Positions 5,515 to 8,830 of a stretch of DNA of 8,830 bases are shown here, piece after piece. The notes under the pieces were generated by a model. That model was not told where the DNA came from and made no database searches. It was given only the letters and a program-made list of their open reading frames with translations. The DNA comes from Hyphomonadaceae bacterium UBA4763 (lineage in GTDB: Bacteria > Pseudomonadota > Alphaproteobacteria > Caulobacterales > Aquidulcibacteraceae): NCBI GenBank assembly GCA_002403455.1, contig DHHV01000058.1:1-8830 (forward strand), given 5' to 3'. The translations under genes were made by a program, and so were the position numbers. The first letter of the stretch is position 1. Each line of letters opens with the position of its first letter.

Positions 5515-6666
5515 CTATCGACCGGCGGGGTCCACCCCCACCGCCGCGCGCTTTTCGTCCGCACTCAGAAAATCGGCCTCGCCGACCCGCCGCCACAGCG
5601 CCTCGCGCTCGATCGAAAGCGCCGGCAGCGCGTCGAGATCGCAGGAAATCTCCACATTTCCGTCCAGATGATCGCTCAGCCAGGCGCCCAGCGCCGCCGC
5701 CGCGCGCTGCGCCAGCGGAAGGATCGTCAGCCGCCAGAACGCCGCATTCGCCTCGCGATAATTGGCGTAGGTGGCATCGCCCAAAATCCCCAGCAGCATC
5801 GGCGGCACGCCAAAAGCGAGCGCGATCTCGCGCGCCGCTTCCCGCCTTGCCTCGATGAAATCCATCTCTTGCGGCCCAAAGCCCATTGGCTTCCAATCGA
5901 GCCCGCCTTCCAGCAATAACGGCCGCCCGGCCTGCGCCGCGCCTTGATGGGCGCTCGCCAATTCCTCTTTCAGCCGTTGATATTGACTCTCGCTGAGTCG
6001 CTCGCCGGCCTCCGAGCGCACCACCAGCGCCCCCGACGGGCGCGCCGCATTGTCCAGCAGCGCCTTGTTCCACACCCCGCCGGCATTGTGGATGTCGATC
6101 GCATAGGCCGCCGCCTCCAGCGGGCTCATGCCATAATGATCATCGGTCGGATGAAACAATTTCAGATGCAGGACGCTCAGCGCCCCGCGCGCGCCGACCC
6201 GGCCAAACCGCGTCGCCGCCGCCCCAACGCGATAGTCATAGGCCTGCGGCCATCCATCCGCCCCCGGAACGACCTGCAGCGGATCGGGCCGCAGCGCATA
6301 AAGTTCACGCAGCGCGCCGTCCAAAAACGCTGCTTCGACATAGGCGTTGCCGGCGCTTTGCAGCCAGCCATAGACATTCTCCAGCAGCGCTCGCCCGGTC
6401 TGTTCCGGATTGGGTCGCGCCAGCAAATCCTGCGCCTGCTGCGCTTTGGCGCCGCTGGCGCGCAGCGGCACGCTGGCGGCGGCTTCCGCGATCAGCCGGA
6501 TCGCCCGATGCGCCACCGCATTGCGCTGATAGCCCTCGCGCGCCAGGCTCGCATAATCGCGCGGCGTCCAGACAGGGCGCGCCTGCCGCGCCTCAATCCC
6601 CAGCCCGCGCGCCGCGCTTGCCTTCGTTTCCGTCCGTCCACGGCCAATCCAGCGCCAAAGCGACAT
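5515..6666 (-). CDS. HK97-family phage portal protein (GTA gp3)
   Basis: 383 residues, typical length of HK97-type portals (Phage_portal). Twelve copies would form the ring through which DNA enters the capsid and to which terminase, connector and tail dock. Visible conserved stretches: REGYQRNAVAHRAIRLIAEAAASVPL (split around residues 43-68), LLARPNPEQTG (about 81-91), the GNAYVE turn (106-111), LHLKLFHPTDDHYGMSPLEAA, NKALLDNAARPSGAL, and the hallmark FGVPPMLLGI followed by GDATYANYREANAAFWR. Two in-frame ATGs occur, at 6672 and 6666. The AGGA is only 2 nt from the first but 8 nt from the second, so 6666 is chosen; the difference is two residues. It begins 34 bp after the large terminase stop and ends 31 bp before gp3.5. 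TAG stop. Confidence 0.95.
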   Translation of the reverse strand: MSLWRWIGRGRTETKASAARGLGIEARQARPVWTPRDYASLAREGYQRNAVAHRAIRLIAEAAASVPLRASGAKAQQAQDLLARPNPEQTGRALLENVYGWLQSAGNAYVEAAFLDGALRELYALRPDPLQVVPGADGWPQAYDYRVGAAATRFGRVGARGALSVLHLKLFHPTDDHYGMSPLEAAAYAIDIHNAGGVWNKALLDNAARPSGALVVRSEAGERLSESQYQRLKEELASAHQGAAQAGRPLLLEGGLDWKPMGFGPQEMDFIEARREAAREIALAFGVPPMLLGILGDATYANYREANAAFWRLTILPLAQRAAAALGAWLSDHLDGNVEISCDLDALPALSIEREALWRRVGEADFLSADEKRAAVGVDPAGR

Positions 6667-6700
6667 TGCCATCGTCCTTTTTCGGTCCGTCCTTGATCCA

Positions 6701-8050
6701 TCACATCGGCCGCACGCGCGGCGCGCCGGCCCCGGCGCCGATCAGCGCCCACACCGCCCACACCATGGCGTCGAGCCGATCCGGGCTGCGCTGAAAGCCC
6801 TCCGCTCCGAACGCGCACATTTCGTCTTCCAGCCCCGGAAAGCTCCCGGCCAGCTTGACCCGCCCTTGCGCCATCAACGCGGCAATCGGCGCCGCCCGCG
6901 CGCGTTTGTTGATCCGCGCCCGCACGCGTTGGATCGGCAGCGCCACCGCGCTCGCCGCCAGCACGGCTTGCGCCATCGCCCCGCCTTGATTGTCCTCGAC
7001 GAGGATCATCTCTGCGCCGACCAGCTGCGCCGCCTCGCTTGCCCGCCGCGCCCAGGCGTCCGGCGCCGCCCCGGCGATCGAAAAATCGCCGAGCACATAG
7101 GCCGTCCGGCGAGCGCCTTCGCCGCAAGCGCCCGCCGCCGCAATCCCGCAGACCGACAAGGGGCTTTCCCCCGCCGGCGGGTCTACCGCCACGACGACAC
7201 GCTCGAGCGCCGGCGCATTCCCAACCCGCGCCGCTTCCAGCTCGGCCCGCCGCCACAAGGCTCCTTGCGCCTCGTCGATGATCTCCCCGCCCAATTCCTG
7301 CCGGGCCAATTGACCCGCATAGGCGCGCGACAAGGTCTCTACAAAGCCGGCCGCCAAATTCGCCGCATTCGCGGCCGTCGGCGCATGCGTCATCACCGTT
7401 TGCGACTCTTCCAGCAGCGCTGTCAGCGCCGGCAGCGGGCGCGGCGTCGTCGTCAGCGCCAGTCTCGGCGCCCGCCCCAAACGCAAGCCCAGCCGCAACA
7501 TCGCCAGCGCCTTGCCGGCATGCGGCCAGGCGCAAAACTCATCGCCCCAGGCCCCGTGAAATTGCGGGCCGCGCAAGCTGTCGGCGTCCACCGCCGAAAA
7601 GCCCCAGGCTTCCGATCCATTGTCGAAAATCAGCCGCCGCCGCGTCGGCTCATAGCGTGGCCGCGATTGCCGGGGCGCGCAGGCGATCAGCCCGCTTTCG
7701 CCCTCGATCATTACATCGCGCACAAAGCCGATATCGGGTCCGACCAGCCCATAGCGCCCCGGCCGATCCCGTGTCTCCTCCAACAGAAAATTCGCGCCGG
7801 CCCAGGTCTTGCCCGCCCCGCGCCCGCCCAAGAACACCCAGACCCGCCAATCGCCCGGCGGCGGGGTCTGCGCTGGGTGCGCCCAAAACCGCCAATCGCC
7901 CAGCAGGTTTTCGCATTGCGCCTCATTCAGCGTCGCCAGGATCTGCGCCCGTTGCCGGTCCGGCAGCGAGGCGATCCAGCCGGCGCTCAAGGCTTGTTCG
8001 GGCGCTCTCGCCGTTATGTTCTCCGACGCAGGCTGGCGCGGCTTTATCAT
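6701..8050 (-). CDS. Large terminase subunit, DNA-packaging ATPase/nuclease (GTA gp2)
   Basis: 449 residues from the ATG at 8050. The motor that pumps DNA into the prohead and cuts it. Visible in order: the GTA-type N-terminus GWIASLPDRQRAQILATLNE (residues 26-45), Walker A GGRGAGKT (75-82), a Walker B-like end AWGDE (Asp170, Glu171), the coupling motif LTTTPRP (199-205), then an RNase H-like nuclease domain with Asp290 in VAVDPP, an acidic EDNQGG (about 352-357) and SPDRLDA (423-429). The ATPase and nuclease residues all look intact, so packaging should work. An ATG at 8086 is also in frame but has no ribosome-binding site. GGAGG at 8061-8057 is 6 nt before 8050, which is preferred. The gene overlaps the small terminase by 128 bp. 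GTA terminases of this type package host DNA by headful cutting with little specificity; that is family knowledge, not visible here. Confidence 0.95.
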   Translation of the reverse strand: MIKPRQPASENITARAPEQALSAGWIASLPDRQRAQILATLNEAQCENLLGDWRFWAHPAQTPPPGDWRVWVFLGGRGAGKTWAGANFLLEETRDRPGRYGLVGPDIGFVRDVMIEGESGLIACAPRQSRPRYEPTRRRLIFDNGSEAWGFSAVDADSLRGPQFHGAWGDEFCAWPHAGKALAMLRLGLRLGRAPRLALTTTPRPLPALTALLEESQTVMTHAPTAANAANLAAGFVETLSRAYAGQLARQELGGEIIDEAQGALWRRAELEAARVGNAPALERVVVAVDPPAGESPLSVCGIAAAGACGEGARRTAYVLGDFSIAGAAPDAWARRASEAAQLVGAEMILVEDNQGGAMAQAVLAASAVALPIQRVRARINKRARAAPIAALMAQGRVKLAGSFPGLEDEMCAFGAEGFQRSPDRLDAMVWAVWALIGAGAGAPRVRPM

Positions 8051-8297
8051 CCTTGGCCTCCGCGCGTTCAAACGCGTCAATCTCATGGGCGGCCCGCGCG
8101 ATCGCGGTCACTGCTTTGGCGCGCCGCTCGCCCTCGGCGAGGTCGCCGTCGGCGACGTCCCTCGCCGCTTGGCTCAGCGCCCGCCGACAGGCGCTGGCGA
8201 CCGGACTGCGCCGCTTGCGGCCGCCGCTTTGCGCCTTTGTTTCGACCGCTTTTGTGCCGGCCGGTCCCGCCGCGCTTTCGCCCAATTCTTCGATCAT
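7923..8297 (-). CDS. Probable small terminase subunit (GTA gp1)
   Basis: 124 residues, the first gene of the cluster. Position directly ahead of terL and general character match RcGTA gp1, identified as the GTA small terminase. The N-terminus is basic and low-complexity (GGRKRRSP, residues 25-32). The core is helical: ACRRALSQAARDVADGDLAE (36-55), GERRAKAVTAIARAAHEIDAFE (split across 56-77) and SLERRLDRLA (102-111), a pattern shared by gp1 proteins. No classical helix-turn-helix is evident. The ATG at 8297 lacks a good Shine-Dalgarno; a GAGGGGG occurs about 25 nt upstream, too far for this start. Longer in-frame readings up to 8567 run through the divergent promoter region and into the opposite gene, so they are rejected. 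The last 128 bp overlap terL in another frame. The identification rests on position and helix pattern more than on a diagnostic motif. Confidence 0.75.
   Translation of the reverse strand: MIEELGESAAGPAGTKAVETKAQSGGRKRRSPVASACRRALSQAARDVADGDLAEGERRAKAVTAIARAAHEIDAFERAEAKDDKAAPACVGEHNGESARTSLERRLDRLAAGPATGADPGDAE
8057..8061 (-). promoter_or_regulatory. Ribosome binding site deciding the terL start
   Basis: GGAGG on the minus strand, 6 nt before the ATG at 8050 and inside the small terminase coding sequence. It selects 8050 over the in-frame ATG at 8086. Confidence 0.7.
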
Positions 8298-8451
8298 GGG
8301 ATGAGTATGAGGCCAACTTCCCCCTCGTTGGAGCGTTTGTCGGTTTTTCTTGGCAATCGCTTGAATTTTCAGCGCGCGGGGCGGACGTTTCTGGGGTAGG
8401 ATCACTGATCTTTCCGCCGGTCGCGCGCCCCAAACAGGATCCCTCGCCGCC
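8298..8451. promoter_or_regulatory. Divergent intergenic region between GTA cluster and PBP gene
   Basis: 154 bp that must carry the promoters for the leftward GTA operon and the rightward penicillin-binding protein gene. It is visibly less GC-rich around 8341-8370 than the flanking genes. On the minus strand a TTGCCA (8356-8351) could be a -35 element, but there is no good -10 at the matching distance. On the plus strand TTGAAT (8361-8366) also lacks a good -10. A short inverted repeat GATCA-C-TGATC lies at 8400-8410. No GTTC-N7-GTTC (LexA) or TTAA-N7-TTAA (CtrA) site was seen. The region is regulatory by position only. Confidence 0.4.
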
Positions 8452-8830
8452 ATGACTTTCCGCGCTGACCTCCTCGCCTTGAAAGACCGGCTGATGCGCC
8501 GCTCGCGGGCGTTCTGGCTCGGCGCCGCCGGCCTGACGCTCGGCGCCGGCTTCATCGCCGCTTCCATGACTTATTCTTGGTTTTTCAGTGACTTACCCAA
8601 GGTCCCCGACGCCGCCGCCCTCTGGGTCGTCAATCGCGAGCCCGCCTCGACCTTCATCGACCGCGATGGCAAGGTCCTTGCCGTGCGCGGACCGCGTTAT
8701 GGCGAAGCCGTCAGCCTCAACGCCTTGCCCGCTCATGTCGTGCAGGCCTTCTTAGCCGCTGAAGATAAACGGTTTTTCGAGCATTCCGGCGTTGACCAGG
8801 CCGCCATCGCCCGCGCCGCGGCCGCCAATC
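8452..8830 (+). CDS. Class A penicillin-binding protein (peptidoglycan glycosyltransferase domain), N-terminal part
   Basis: The first 126 residues of a bifunctional cell-wall synthase; the gene runs off the right edge. A short basic cytoplasmic N-terminus (KDRLMRRSR) is followed by a membrane anchor at about residues 21-46 (FWLGAAGLTLGAGFIAASM and on to WFF). Then comes TFIDRDGKVLAVRGPRYGE (68-85), the usual lead-in to the transglycosylase domain. The start of that domain carries its signature AFLAAEDKRFFEHSGVD (99-115), in which Glu104 is the catalytic acid of the GT51 family. It polymerises lipid II at the outer face of the inner membrane, and a transpeptidase domain would normally follow beyond the window. 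The ATG at 8452 has AGGA 12 nt upstream, a weak site. Which paralogue this is (PBP1A or PBP1C type) cannot be decided from this part. It is transcribed away from the GTA. Confidence 0.92.
   Translation, partial: MTFRADLLALKDRLMRRSRAFWLGAAGLTLGAGFIAASMTYSWFFSDLPKVPDAAALWVVNREPASTFIDRDGKVLAVRGPRYGEAVSLNALPAHVVQAFLAAEDKRFFEHSGVDQAAIARAAAAN

Noticed and set aside
1480..8105. HIP1-like octamer GCGATCGC seen at 1480, 2512, 2518, 3783, 5437 and 8098
   Set aside because: More than base composition alone predicts, but every copy falls on in-frame Ala-Ile-Ala codons (GCG ATC GCx) of a real minus-strand gene. Amino-acid and codon preference explain it.
1465..8297. Active temperate prophage or a new phage-defence island
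   Set aside because: No integrase, repressor, replication, lysis or defence gene is visible, and the gene order matches RcGTA gene by gene. The visible part cannot exclude a close prophage relative, but the GTA reading fits better.
8400..8410. Inverted repeat GATCA-C-TGATC as an operator
   Set aside because: Only 5-bp arms in a single copy. Suggestive by position but too short to call without conservation data.
8083..8433. 116-codon minus-strand frame with Arg/Gly-rich C-terminus overlapping terS
   Set aside because: It lies in a different frame from terS, which carries the gp1-like helix pattern. The frame shows no domain and its Arg-rich end is typical of a GC-rich shadow.
6866..8455. Long plus-strand reading frame (529 codons) opposite the terminase genes
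   Set aside because: It is entirely antisense to terL and terS, whose motifs are clear, and its Arg/Pro-rich composition is that of a GC-rich shadow frame.

Overview
The window is GC-rich alphaproteobacterial DNA. It appears to be two unrelated pieces joined at a homopolymer tract. Positions 1 to about 1410 (minus strand) hold two partial genes of ordinary metabolism. One is a phosphotransferase of the APH-like family found in human ACAD10/11 and bacterial LvaA; it runs off the left edge. The other is the NAD-binding C-terminal half of a zinc-dependent alcohol dehydrogenase. The dehydrogenase loses homology just where its Rossmann GxGxxG loop should be, and there the sequence becomes a C/G tract (1423-1464: 20 C, TT, CCC, G, 16 C). 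This part looks sphingomonad-like, but that is only an impression.

Positions 1465-8297 (all minus strand) hold the head and early tail half of a gene transfer agent (GTA) of the Rhodobacter capsulatus RcGTA type, or a very close prophage relative. In transcription order, from right to left, the genes are: small terminase (gp1), large terminase (gp2), portal (gp3), a small membrane/coiled-coil protein (gp3.5), prohead protease (gp4), HK97 major capsid protein (gp5), head-tail connector (gp6), head closure/adaptor (gp7), DUF3168 tail completion protein (gp8), TP901-1-type major tail protein (gp9) and GTA-gp10. Every gene is in the canonical order. No integrase, repressor, replication or lysis gene interrupts it. 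Most genes overlap or lie within about 40 bp of each other, so the block reads as one operon. The exception is a strong predicted intrinsic terminator between capsid and connector (3566-3603), which probably keeps capsid mRNA in excess over the connector and tail mRNA. The cluster is cut at the end of gp10 by the homopolymer. The tape measure, baseplate and fibre genes expected next are missing.

To the right, after a 154-bp divergent intergenic region, a plus-strand class A penicillin-binding protein gene begins at 8452 and runs off the window. A core cell-wall gene directly beside the GTA fits a chromosomally fixed, domesticated element.

I see no undescribed system here. The points most worth checking are the suspect junction at 1410-1470, the terminator after the capsid gene, and the 128-bp terS/terL overlap. 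Exact order-level taxonomy cannot be settled by eye.
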